This document shows, one piece after another, positions 55,427-64,000 of a DNA stretch of 64,000 bases (positions are counted from its first letter, which is position 1; every line of letters begins with the position of its first letter). The stretch spans positions 1 through 64,000 of the forward strand of contig NPFB01000086.1 of assembly GCA_014084085.1 (NCBI GenBank), written 5' to 3'. A program made the translations under genes and the position numbers. Source of the DNA: Hondaea fermentalgiana (Eukaryota; Sar; Bigyra; Thraustochytrida; Thraustochytriidae). The notes beneath the pieces were generated by a model. It was given only the letters and a program-made list of their open reading frames with translations. It was not told where the DNA came from and did no database searches.

Positions 55427-56771
55427 TAGGTCTGTCCCCTCGGCGTCGAGGCCGCCAGGATACTCCGCTCCCGCGCCCGCCGCCGCGGACCTGCGCCGCG
55501 AGAGAAATCGCGGCGGCGCGCTCCGGCGCTGCCGTGCGGGGATCTGCGGCTCGGGTCTCGCCGGGGACGGCCGCGGGGCGCTGCAAGGCGCCGCAAGGCG
55601 CGGGCCAGGGATGCAACCGTTCGGGAGCAAGAGAGGAATTCCGGGACGTGAGAGACGGAATTCCGGGGCCACGAGTGACCACTCGCAGCGCGACAAGTTC
55701 GCAATGATGCAGGAGCAGCAGCAGCAGCAGCAGCAGCAGGAGCATGGGCGAGAGCAGCAGCAGGAGGAGGAGGCTAGGCAGGAAAAGGGGGATGGATCAT
55801 CGCCGAAACAAGAGCACGGCCAAGATGCAGATAAACAAGCAGTGAAACTGGGAGGAGACCAGGACAAGACTGAGTCCACGCCTGGGGAAGCGGACGAGCT
55901 GTCCGCGCAGCAAAAGGAGGTGGCAGACGCGCCAAAGCTTGTTCAGGAAACACCATCGCAAGCGCAACAACGCGGAGAAAAACGCAAGCGGTCCGGTGGT
56001 CTTGCAATTCGCAATGAGCAGGAACGCCGTGAAAGGGTCCCTTTGTTGGTGTGGAATGCTGAGCGCAAGCTGGCCTGGCTGTGCGAAGAACGGGGCAAGC
56101 ACGTGAGCCGCATGGGCTTTTCCAGGCGGGGCACCAAATGGCTCTGGCCTGAAGAAGCCGCTTTTCTTGTATCAGAGGGCGAGGCTGATCTTGCAACCGT
56201 GGAGGCACGAGCAGGCAGCAAGCCTTCAGAGTGTACCATTGCCCCGCTAGACCAGGCCTATGTCCTCACCTATGAGGCGCTTCAACTCCACCAAATCAAT
56301 CTCGTTGACTACTACGCTTTTGTGGCATTGAAAAAGCTTCGCTTTAACGTATTTCGCGCCGGTGCGTGGGGAGAGAAACCCGACGAGGCATGGTTCGAGC
56401 GCACCGAGGCCGAGAGCAGCACGTCAGCCTCGCAGGAGAGCGGGACGACTGTGGAGGCGATACCGCTACCAGGGCCCCAAGAACCACCCTCGCCTTGCGT
56501 AATGATACGTTTTGATGTGTACAGCCCGCAAACGTCAAACTTCAGTGTCAACGCTCGTGGGACGCCTAATTTTCGTGTGGCCACCTCTCGGCCCGCCGAT
56601 CGTATGCCCTCGGTGTTGTCGATGCGCGACCTGGCCAAAGCATGCGATCAAGAGGGCACCAAGTTGCGTATGGCGCTCTTTGATGGCCAGGCGGTCTCCT
56701 TTGTTCAGGTTGAGGATTACGAATTGCAGGATATCGCAGCTGCCACGGCCGTTCAGCCTGACGTGGCGTGA
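55419..56771 (+). CDS. TSEN54: tRNA-splicing endonuclease subunit Sen54
   Basis: 450 residues from the ATG at 55419; in-frame ATGs at 55611 and 55704 are possible later starts, since the first 64 residues are Arg/Ala low complexity. A polyGln and acidic stretch leads to the Sen54 N-terminal domain at about 205-305, with the family signature MGFSRRGTKWLWPEEAAFLV (residue 232 on) and YVLTYEALQLHQINLVDYYAFVALKKLRFNVFR. The C-terminal endonuclease-like fold at about 362-442 shows RFDVYSPQTSNFSVNARGTP and LRMALFDGQAVSFVQVEDYE. Sen54 is a structural subunit of the heterotetrameric endonuclease that cuts introns out of pre-tRNA; it is not itself catalytic. The gene implies intron-containing tRNAs in this organism. 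Confidence 0.9.
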   Translation: MDDRSVPSASRPPGYSAPAPAAADLRRERNRGGALRRCRAGICGSGLAGDGRGALQGAARRGPGMQPFGSKRGIPGRERRNSGATSDHSQRDKFAMMQEQQQQQQQQEHGREQQQEEEARQEKGDGSSPKQEHGQDADKQAVKLGGDQDKTESTPGEADELSAQQKEVADAPKLVQETPSQAQQRGEKRKRSGGLAIRNEQERRERVPLLVWNAERKLAWLCEERGKHVSRMGFSRRGTKWLWPEEAAFLVSEGEADLATVEARAGSKPSECTIAPLDQAYVLTYEALQLHQINLVDYYAFVALKKLRFNVFRAGAWGEKPDEAWFERTEAESSTSASQESGTTVEAIPLPGPQEPPSPCVMIRFDVYSPQTSNFSVNARGTPNFRVATSRPADRMPSVLSMRDLAKACDQEGTKLRMALFDGQAVSFVQVEDYELQDIAAATAVQPDVA

Positions 56772-57244
56772 CAGTGCAGACTGTGAGACGGACACTTTTT
56801 CCGCGATTATCTTGACGTTCCATCAGGCGCCAAATGTAGCATAGGAGTCGGGAATCAAGATGATGAGCTCACGTTGCACTTTTTCGCTGTCGGAAGCAAA
56901 CGAGCTGGGGCGAGACATCAACGAAGATGTCGTGCACTTCGCTTATTTTCCATGCCACGCACGTGCGCATTGTCAAGATGTCGTCCTTTGTAAGAAAAAA
57001 GAAAAAAAAAGGAAAAAGTGAACAAACACAAAGCACTTCATGGGGATCCAGGCTGCTTCTCAGAACATGTCCACGTATGATGATGACCTTTTCCTGTTCT
57101 CCAATACTACTGAATAAGACGAATTAAATTGCACAAAAAACCAGAGACTTACATTGACATTTCAAGCAAAAGGACGTGGAAAGACAATCCCAAGAGGAGG
57201 CGCAGCTCAGAAAGAGTCACGGCAAACGGATGAAGGTTCAAGAC
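56772..57244. other. Convergent spacer
   Basis: 473 bp between convergent stops, AT-rich with an a-rich tract at 56990-57020. No gene is recognised. Confidence 0.65.
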
Positions 57245-58405
57245 TTACAGTGTTTGCACCTCACGGAGCAACGCATCAATGCACTCCTTGGCTTCGTCTT
57301 CTTCGAGGACGGCCTGAACCTCCGCGATGAGCTCGTCGCGCTCGGCACCCTTGCAAACGAGACGCACGAGGTGCTCCACAAGCGTCGGCTCGGGCACGCC
57401 AAAATAGTTCTCGATGAGTTTGCTCGCGACCGTGCGAACTTTCTCAGCCTCGAGATTGGGTTCTGCAACTTTGGGCGACACAGACTGCAGAGCCTCCGTT
57501 GCGGTGTGCGTGTCAGAGACGCCATTGCCAGAGGAAGAGCCATTTGCTGTGCCGGGCTCTACATGCGATTCGTTTGCCCTCCCCTCGGAGGAGAAACTAC
57601 CTTCGGAAGAACGAAGACGCTTTTGCGCGGGCTCACCGTCATCACCATTCCCGCCACTGTGACCAAGGATGTCATCCGCAGCGCTCTCGCCTTTGACGGC
57701 CTTTTTTAGATGCATCTTGACGGGAACATTCTCGGTGGAGCTCGTCCCACCGTTTGCAACCTCGTCGCTCCCCAGCTTTTGGTCAGCATCGGCGGCTCTC
57801 GCGGCCTCCTCGCGAGCACGGGCCTCTCGGCGCGCTTCGTTAGCCTCGTGACGCTCCTTACGCAGGTTGGCTACCTTTTGACGAAGTTCACGTTTCCGCG
57901 CACGATCCTGGGCAACTTCTCTTCTTGCTTGCGCGTACCTGAAATCGGAGATGTCTTTATAGACCTCGTCGGACATGCTTTCTGACTTGGGATCAAGTCT
58001 CAGCGCGGCTTCAATCTCGGTCTGCGAGATTTCATTGCGAGAGCTGTGCGAGGCGGGTGCATCTTTGGCCGTCTCATCGACGGCGAGCTCCTTTACGAGC
58101 GCTTTGGCAGCACGGTCCACGACATCTGCTTCAAGCTCCTCGGCTACGCGCTCGCATTCCGTTGCAGCGTTGGCCTCAGGTATAACTTCGATGCTGCCAA
58201 GTTGTGAAGCAGCCGCCATGCTTTTGGTCAGCAGCGCTGCGTCCTTGGCGCTTGCCAGCTCCGCAAACCCGCTCGTGGTGGCGCCATCGTCGGCTGCGCG
58301 CACACGATGCCATTTTGCGCCTTCGCCCACGGCTTCTATCAGAGCGCTGTCTACGCGAGCGTCTGGCACGCGGGCGTCCAGCCCGTTCACAAAGACCAGG
58401 ACCAT
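57245..58405 (-). CDS. PWI-domain protein, RBM25-like
   Basis: 386 residues from the ATG at 58403-58405. The first 110 residues (MVLVFVNGLDARVPDARVD) resemble a degenerate RNA-recognition-type fold, but without clear RNP motifs. A highly charged Arg/Glu helix follows (about 165-215, KRELRQKVANLRKERHEANE), as in RBM25. The C-terminal 70 residues form a PWI domain: SKLIENYFGVPEPTLVEHLV ... VQAVLEEDEAKECIDALLRE corresponds to RBM25's SKIIEYLGEEEPTLVDFI ... MVLDEEAEVFIVKMWRLLIYE. PWI domains bind nucleic acid in pre-mRNA splicing factors, and RBM25/Snu71 proteins associate with U1 snRNP. The stop codon lies in a donor-like context (CTGTAAGT), so a further exon is formally possible, but the PWI domain normally ends these proteins. 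Confidence 0.75.
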   Translation of the reverse strand: MVLVFVNGLDARVPDARVDSALIEAVGEGAKWHRVRAADDGATTSGFAELASAKDAALLTKSMAAASQLGSIEVIPEANAATECERVAEELEADVVDRAAKALVKELAVDETAKDAPASHSSRNEISQTEIEAALRLDPKSESMSDEVYKDISDFRYAQARREVAQDRARKRELRQKVANLRKERHEANEARREARAREEAARAADADQKLGSDEVANGGTSSTENVPVKMHLKKAVKGESAADDILGHSGGNGDDGEPAQKRLRSSEGSFSSEGRANESHVEPGTANGSSSGNGVSDTHTATEALQSVSPKVAEPNLEAEKVRTVASKLIENYFGVPEPTLVEHLVRLVCKGAERDELIAEVQAVLEEDEAKECIDALLREVQTL

Positions 58406-58572
58406 CGCGCGCGCCCCTGCGCCGCGAAACCCTCCTCTCCGTCTCGCAACTCTTGTGCGTGTCAAAGAGTTTGCTTTCTTTCTTTCAAGCAAGTGAACGA
58501 GCGACTCAGCGAGAGGCCAACAAAGAATAAGCTACTACCACTTAGTTTTTTTACATTGGTTTGGTGCAGCCA

Positions 58573-59589
58573 TCAATCTTGCATCTTTGCTGCAAGCTGC
58601 TGGAAAGACGGTGGGTCCCCATGGAGGCCTGGAACGCCCAACTCCAGAAGACGCTTGAAAAGGATAAAGTCCACATAGGACTTGGGCTCGCGACCCGCTC
58701 GAATAGGGTTCCAATGACGTTTGCGAAAGTTGGTAAACCAGTTCCGGATCTGCGTGCTTGTCATCCCCGTCATACCACGCAACATCTTCTTCTCTTCGGT
58801 TGTCGGATAAGGATTCTTAATGTGCTCAAAAAACCACGTCTTCAAGATCTCCGTGGTTTCGACCTGCTTTGCATCTCCTGTGGCACCGCTTCCACCACAA
58901 AGCGAAGAAGAAGCGCCTGATTTGTCGTCGGCATCGCTCATGTCAAGTACACTTTCTGGGTACGTGCTGTCTGTTTTATACGTGTGCAAAAAGTGGCTTT
59001 GACCGAGAAAGTTATCGTTTCCAAGTAGATGACCGCCGCTGCATCCACTGTAGTAGCTGCTGTCGCCAACACTAAGCATGTCGTCATCGTGAATATACTC
59101 GCTGTCCTCGTCGGCGTCGCGTTCGCGCCTTTTTCGAACGTTTCCCGAATCTGGAATTGTAATCGTCCCTGGAAAGGTTTCACCACCACTCGCAGACCGT
59201 AGCGACCTGGACAATCTGTGAGCACGCTGAGTTCGCCCTCGTTCATGTTCAAGGGGAGCAAAATGGTCAGCGGACTTGCTGGCAACGAGGCGCTTTTTGC
59301 GCGGCGACCAGCGCTGCGCAGTTAGACCAAGGTCATCATAGCTCGTGGCTTGCTTGGGATTCCGCAAAAGGTTGTCAAGGCTTTGCTCTGCGTCGCCAAG
59401 TGCAGACGCCTCAAGCCCGATGATTTGCTGAAGGAGCCAGTCTCCACTATTACATTGCGTCGCATCGTGCTGATAGTGATAAGGGTTGGCGCCGTACGAG
59501 CCATCCAAATTACCTTTATCCATGCGACGTGCAGCGCCAGTTTTACGGCGTGAACCCGAGACCTCTGCAGGCGCAATGGGTAAAGTCAT
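58573..59589 (-). CDS. TALE-class homeodomain protein
   Basis: 338 residues from the ATG at 59587-59589. The homeodomain occupies about 238-297: EILKTWFFEHIKNPYPTTEE carries the three-residue loop extension with PYP that defines TALE proteins, and helix 3 reads TSTQIRNWFTNFRKRHWNP, with the invariant Trp, Asn and Arg and a small hydrophilic residue (Thr) at position 50. The N-terminal part is Ser/Asp-rich, with a basic RKRRERD patch at about 152 and no recognised KNOX, MEIS or BELL domain. It is presumably a nuclear transcription factor; in green algae and plants TALE pairs control zygote development, but a role here is unknown. It lies 167 bp upstream of the PWI gene in the same orientation. 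Confidence 0.9.
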   Translation of the reverse strand: MTLPIAPAEVSGSRRKTGAARRMDKGNLDGSYGANPYHYQHDATQCNSGDWLLQQIIGLEASALGDAEQSLDNLLRNPKQATSYDDLGLTAQRWSPRKKRLVASKSADHFAPLEHERGRTQRAHRLSRSLRSASGGETFPGTITIPDSGNVRKRRERDADEDSEYIHDDDMLSVGDSSYYSGCSGGHLLGNDNFLGQSHFLHTYKTDSTYPESVLDMSDADDKSGASSSLCGGSGATGDAKQVETTEILKTWFFEHIKNPYPTTEEKKMLRGMTGMTSTQIRNWFTNFRKRHWNPIRAGREPKSYVDFILFKRLLELGVPGLHGDPPSFQQLAAKMQD

Positions 59590-59842
59590 GGCGGGAAAAA
59601 ATATGCGGACCCCGTGCTAGTCACTAGCAGCGCGAATGAATGAGTCCCCGAGGCTTGCACGCCCGCACGCTGCCTCGCTGGCTGGCTAGCTAGCTCGCTC
59701 CTGATGACTAGCTCTCAAGGTCGCGTCCAAGACCGACACGTTGTCAATCTGTCAAGCCTTTGGATGATTGACCTCCAAAGCCTTCGCATGCGCAAATGGG
59801 CATTCCGCATGTTGAAGGACCCTTCGTTGCAGCCCTCTCTGC

Positions 59843-59875
<33 letters not shown>

Positions 59876-61395
59876 ACTGACTCAGCTTCTGGGCTGCCGA
59901 AATTTACCGAGAGAGCGACTGTTGCGCGCTCTGCTCTCCCGGACCTGGATGTGGGGGTTCTGTGGGCATCTCTAGCATCTGATTCGTTGCAACCGCTCGG
60001 ACGGACATGGGCATCTGACGCGGTCGGTTAAGGATGGACGTCCCTCGTGCGCATGTTTGCCGTAGTGCTTCTGCAACCGATAGTAGGAAATGAGCAACAG
60101 GCAAGTAGGCATCTACGCATACACGCACGCAGGCACGCACGCAAGCACCCAAGGAGGCGGGTGAGCGGGTCCTGAGAGTTGAAATAGGTGGCATGGTATT
60201 CTCGGGGAGTCCATCAAATTTGGACCTCCTTCTGGTATTCAAACCCTCCCCTCGATCATCCCAAAAGAGGCAACAGATTTTCCCCAGAAGCACCGCATTT
60301 GTTATGGTCGACAGCCTTCATTTGCCTGCATCGGCCCAGGGACGCGATCCCACCTCGACTCCTCTCAGAGACGCCGAGTCGAAAAGCGACTCGCGGAAAC
60401 GGCCTGTCAGAACCTGACCCTTTTTCACTTGTTTTCTTTTTTCCTTTTAACCGCCAAAGAGCTGCGGGAAAACTCTCGATATTATTAGCTGACGATGTCG
60501 TTAATTCAAAATGATGGACGCGGTGCGTTGCGGCAGGTCAAGTCGAAAAATCATCGTTTCATGATTTGATGGATTACGCGGCATACCGTAAAAGCAAGGT
60601 GCTTCTTGACTTGGCACTTTTCCGAGAGCAATTGTCCGAGACTTCCTTGCTTGTGACGTGATATTTTCCCGGCAGCTAAGGAAGATCAATGCCTTTTTAC
60701 AGCCGCTTCCCCTTTTTGCTTGCTTGATCAGTGTTGCCGCCAAAGAGGAGTATAAGAACGTAGTTGGTCAAGGCCAAAGGTAATAATGGACTTTTCTAAT
60801 TGGTGAACAGAGAGCAAGATCTTGCCTTTTGCAGTTCGTCATGCTTTCGTGTTCAGCCACGCAATTGTCAGCTGTGCAACATAAACACCGAAATAGCCAA
60901 GATTGACGTGAGCAATGTTCACACGACTCTGCAGCAGTCCTCTTCTCTCCCTTCTCCCGCCCAGCATATCGTGCATTCCGTTGGCATCATTATCCTTTTC
61001 ATCGAGCACAGCATGTAAGACAAACGATGCTTTGTGCTTGTGCTTGTGCTCGTCTTGTGTGTTGTGTTGTCTCGCACGTTCTTGTCTCGCAAGTTCTTGT
61101 CTCACTCCTCATCTTGCAAGTTCTTCGGCCTTGCCTCTCTTCTGGGTTGCGCCATGCTCTGCTCCTCCTCGCGGCAGTCGCGGGCCCATTCTCCGCAGGC
61201 GGCTTCTTCAAGATCCCCTCCGGAATGGCGTGCCCCCCGCCGCCCGGCTTGGTCCCACGTACGTACACGTAGAAGCCGCCGCAGGACCTGGAGCTCTTTC
61301 TGGGCTGCAGCAGCAGCAGAGCCCGGACCGAGAGCCCGGCACGACGAGCCCGAGCGAGGCCCGAGCCCGCGCGCGGCAGGAGCGCGGGGCGCGCG
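59590..61395. other. Divergent spacer (homeodomain / TBC)
   Basis: 1.8 kb. Contains gctggctagctagctagc repeats at about 59680-59695, a (gcct)n tract and hexamers acgcacgcaggc near 60120-60145. The last 200 bp before 61396 are GC-rich. Open frames are short and unlike known families. No tRNA signature was found. Confidence 0.55.
59844..59875. repeat. (cctg)n microsatellite
   Basis: About eight tetranucleotide units of gcct in tandem. Confidence 0.9.
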
Positions 61396-63162
61396 ATGGC
61401 GTCGGCGGGCGAGGACGCGCTGGCCCGCGCGACCGAGACGTGGCGCAAGGATCTCCTGGCGCGCTGGGTGCGGCCCTCGAAGCAGTCGGCCTCGTTCAGG
61501 CACAAGCTGCACGAGGCCTGCCTGCGCGGCATCCCGCCGGCCGTGCGCTCGCAGGCGTGGCGCGCCATGCTCGGCAACGAGCTGCGCATCAACCGGGAGC
61601 TCTTTGACGTCCTCCGCGCGCAGGCAGACGAAGTTCGCTACATCACGGAGCGAGAGGACGGCGGATACGATACCCTCACCGACGGTGGCGAAGACGACGA
61701 GGACGGAGACGAAGGCGGGGCCGAGGACGAGGATAACGACGACGACGACGACGACGTGAGCAAACGCCAGGACGACAACGGCGCTGGGGATGGGGAAAAC
61801 GGAGGAATCGCAGATGCTGGCATTGAAGCTGGCCCGGGAAGCCGACGGCAAGGACCTGCGGGGCCCCAAGACGATACTGCGAACGGGGCCACGCAGAGCA
61901 AGATCTCGGATGAGGGAAAGATGCTGTCACATGGATTGAGCTCTGGCAAGGTCGTCACAAAAGCAAGAAGCTCTACGACGCGGAGCTGCGCTTCAACAGC
62001 GACTGACCTCGGAGAAGACGATGAAGAATCTGAGGCTGAACGCGAACATGAGCTTGTCGACGAGGGAAAAGGACAAGCGGTCCCGTTCAAACAGGTAAAT
62101 GGGAAAGGCTCTACCTTTTCTTTACAAAAATCCATGGAAGGTAATACGAGCAAGGGTGCGTGTACGCTTGGAAACCACGAAAGGAAGGCACCGAAGGACG
62201 AGAGGGAAGATGAGGTCGGCGAGGGCTCAACACTTGCGACTGTCTCCGATCCAGACATCTCACCGGGAGAAACCGACGTCTCAACACTAGAGGAGGAGGC
62301 TGGTGGCTCAGTTGCGGGAAGCGAGAGCTCCGCGCTTGGACCGTCCGCGCTGCAGGGAGAAGAAAAACGAAGAGCGAGCGTAGATCTCGATGTCGTGCCG
62401 CCCGCGCCAGCGCGGATTCGCATGGTCACACGCAAAACGACCTTATCGACACAAATTGAGCAGGATCTGAGCCGAACGTTCCCGACCTTGGCCTTCTTTA
62501 AAGAGGAGAACGGGCCCTTTCGGCAAGGCCTGCAGGATATTCTGGAAGCCTTTTCACAGTTTCGACCCGGCATTGGGTACGTGCAGGGCATGAGCCATGT
62601 GGCCGCGATGCTGCTCTTGTACATGGACCAAGACACGGCGTTTGCGTGTTTTTGTAATCTTTTGCAGGACCACCAATTTTATCAAATTCTTCGCAGCACG
62701 GACGCTGGTCTGATTCCGCGATACATGGCCTTTTTCGAGGAGCTTTTGGCGGAGCACATTCCGCAGCTGCACGAGCATTTTATCAATTTGGGACTGCGTC
62801 CAGACATGTATATAGTGAACTGGCTGCTTACGTTATTCACGCAAAGCCTGGAGCTGGATGCGGCTGCTCGGATCTGGGACTGTTATTTGTTTTGCGATTC
62901 GCGAGAGCGCAAGGAACGTTTTTTGTGGCGTGCCTGTCTCGCGCTGCTCAAGACGCTTGATGTGCAGCTTCGGCTTTTGGATTTCGACGCCGCTGTCAGT
63001 GTGCTGCGTCACGCCCCCCCTGTGTTTTCTATTGACAAGTTCTTTTTCTATCTGGATTTGACGACCTTTACGTCTCGTCAGTATCAACATTTACGTAAGC
63101 GCGTAGGTCTGGGTAAAGAGCAGCTGACGGCGTCGAGCACGCAGCTGACGGCGGCCTCATGA
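61396..63162 (+). CDS. TBC-domain RabGAP, TBC1D12/14-like, with a large acidic insertion
   Basis: 588 residues. The TBC domain is split. Its first element lies at about 36-75 (RGIPPAVRSQAWRAMLGNELRINRELFDVL), very close to TBC1D12/14 ([26 protein letters not shown]). About 280 residues of acidic, Ser-rich low-complexity sequence then intervene before the catalytic core resumes at about 350. The arginine finger is R360 in IEQDLSRTFP and the glutamine finger Q397 in YVQGM, so both catalytic residues are kept. The remainder (ILRSTDAGLIPRYMAFFEEL ... DMYIVNWLLTLFTQSLELD ... IWDCYLF) is standard to about 560. TBC proteins accelerate GTP hydrolysis by Rab GTPases in membrane traffic; TBC1D14 is linked to recycling endosomes and autophagy. 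The insertion is read through in frame and has no stop or clear splice sites. Confidence 0.9.
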   Translation: MASAGEDALARATETWRKDLLARWVRPSKQSASFRHKLHEACLRGIPPAVRSQAWRAMLGNELRINRELFDVLRAQADEVRYITEREDGGYDTLTDGGEDDEDGDEGGAEDEDNDDDDDDVSKRQDDNGAGDGENGGIADAGIEAGPGSRRQGPAGPQDDTANGATQSKISDEGKMLSHGLSSGKVVTKARSSTTRSCASTATDLGEDDEESEAEREHELVDEGKGQAVPFKQVNGKGSTFSLQKSMEGNTSKGACTLGNHERKAPKDEREDEVGEGSTLATVSDPDISPGETDVSTLEEEAGGSVAGSESSALGPSALQGEEKRRASVDLDVVPPAPARIRMVTRKTTLSTQIEQDLSRTFPTLAFFKEENGPFRQGLQDILEAFSQFRPGIGYVQGMSHVAAMLLLYMDQDTAFACFCNLLQDHQFYQILRSTDAGLIPRYMAFFEELLAEHIPQLHEHFINLGLRPDMYIVNWLLTLFTQSLELDAAARIWDCYLFCDSRERKERFLWRACLALLKTLDVQLRLLDFDAAVSVLRHAPPVFSIDKFFFYLDLTTFTSRQYQHLRKRVGLGKEQLTASSTQLTAAS

Positions 63163-63635
63163 ATTATTTTCGCTCGTTTTATCTTCTGCTTTTCTTCTCA
63201 TTGAATTTGCGGGATTGGCACCCAAAACCTTGGTGAAGGGGTGGGGCTTGGGGGGGNNNNNNNNNNNNNNNNNNNNNNNNNNNNNNNNNNNNNNNNNNNN
63301 NNNNNNNNNNNNNNNNNNNNNNNNNNNNNNNNNNNNNNNNNNNNNNNNNNNNNNNNGGGGGGGGATGGGGGGGGGGTTGGACTTGAATCTCAAGTTTGAA
63401 CAGAAACAAAAAAACGAACAAACAAAATATATACCAAAAAATTGGAACACAAAGGCTTGGCTTGGATCAGATATCCAAAAAAATGTATTGCTTGGTTGTG
63501 CCATGATGAGAAAGAGGTTCTTTCTTTCTTCCTTTCACCTCTGTTCTTTTTCTTTCCCTTGTTTGTATGCATGCAAGCGCACATGCTCACGCATATCCGC
63601 ACGCAGTGGACAAAGGTTTTTTGAAGTCCGGCGAA
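63163..63635. other. Spacer with a 100-N assembly gap in a poly-G tract
   Basis: N occupies 63257-63356. Poly-G runs lie on both sides (left: six or more g; right: gggggggg then a, then ten g), so the join probably failed at a homopolymer. Past the gap the sequence is AT-rich. No gene is recognised. Confidence 0.8.
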
Positions 63636-63851
63636 TTAGCCGCTGCTCTCTCTGTCGCCACTTCCATTACTCTCCCAGCTAAGTCCCGAAAATTTCAACG
63701 TCATGAGCGGGCTACGTGGCGTGAACGGCCGGACAAGCACTCTGAAAATCCTCGAAATGTTCGTTGTCGGCTGATTCATGCCACTTGCCGACGCCGGAAA
63801 TTCATCTGCGTCTTCAGAAGGCGGTGCTGCGTCCTGCTGCTGCTGTCGGGG

Positions 63852-63896
<45 letters not shown>

Positions 63897-63956
63897 ACTG
63901 CCCTCGACATCAGGGCCAGCGTCGAGAGAATCTTCAAACTCGTCCTCATCCGCCAT
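63636..63956 (-). CDS. Small polyglutamine protein, possibly a first exon
   Basis: 106 residues from the ATG at 63954-63956. The start MADEDEFEDSLDAGPDVEGS is acidic and gene-like. It is followed by a polyGln run encoded by a (ctg)n tract at 63851-63897, then PSEDADEFPASASGMNQPTT and a basic, less ordered tail to a TAA. No family is recognised. The abrupt change in character after about residue 70 suggests that the true gene may splice out earlier and continue to the left, toward the assembly gap; alternatively it is a short protein. Codon use in the first part resembles that of neighbouring genes. Confidence 0.4.
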
Positions 63957-64000
63957 CGCTCCCAACGAGAGTATCTCTTCTTATTCCTCTCTTTTGTCTG

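Noticed and set aside
57235..57247. ggttcaagact resembling a tRNA B box
   Set aside because: No matching A box or foldable cloverleaf around it; it lies at the 3' end of the PWI gene.

Overview
The window is nuclear DNA from a microbial eukaryote with dense, mostly uninterrupted genes. Eukaryote-only families are recognisable: RagA GTPase, TBC RabGAP, Sds22, Sen54, a TALE homeodomain protein, selenoprotein T and an AK9-type flagellar adenylate kinase. Coding is GC-rich, almost every gene reads as one long open frame, and spacers are rich in microsatellites. This combination, plus a TmcB-like PAS membrane protein and several unusual domain fusions, fits a heterotrophic stramenopile such as a thraustochytrid. 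That placement is inference. Two runs of exactly 100 N (41489-41588 and 63257-63356) mark scaffold joins.

Layout. 1-2.3 kb: the start of a gene leaving to the left, then a GC-rich spacer. 2.3-11 kb: a RasGAP-like protein, a bacterial-type THUMP/RlmL methyltransferase and a 1,718-residue PAS membrane protein on the minus strand. 11-14.4 kb: a 3.4 kb gene-poor stretch with an EF-hand-like relic. 14.4-26.6 kb: a DCAF15/DET1-like protein, a five-domain ubiquitin-system fusion (PPPDE-UBL-PUB-STI1-UIM), an eIF4B/eIF4G-like chimera, Sds22 and a coiled-coil repeat protein. 28.3-40 kb: one 3,923-residue membrane protein that I read as five tandem DUF2254-like modules, the most unusual object here. 40.4-51 kb: RagA, selenoprotein T (split in naive translation by an in-frame UGA), a PH-domain protein and a giant AK9-like protein. 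51-64 kb: a Tudor/agenet-ankyrin protein, Sen54, a PWI-domain splicing protein, a TALE homeodomain protein, a TBC1D12/14-like RabGAP with a huge acidic insertion, and a small polyQ reading frame.

Neighbouring genes alternate between divergent and convergent, and nothing suggests polycistrons. Several products act in RNA metabolism (eIF4-like, Sen54, PWI, RNA methyltransferase) and others in ubiquitin, small-GTPase or nutrient signalling, but I see no single pathway cluster. Two divergent promoters, RagA/SelT and Tudor-ankyrin/Sen54, share a GCAAGT-N3-CTATCCGC-like element in several copies.

Limits: introns, transcription starts and the SECIS element could not be confirmed by eye. Family calls rest on recognised motifs, with no database search.
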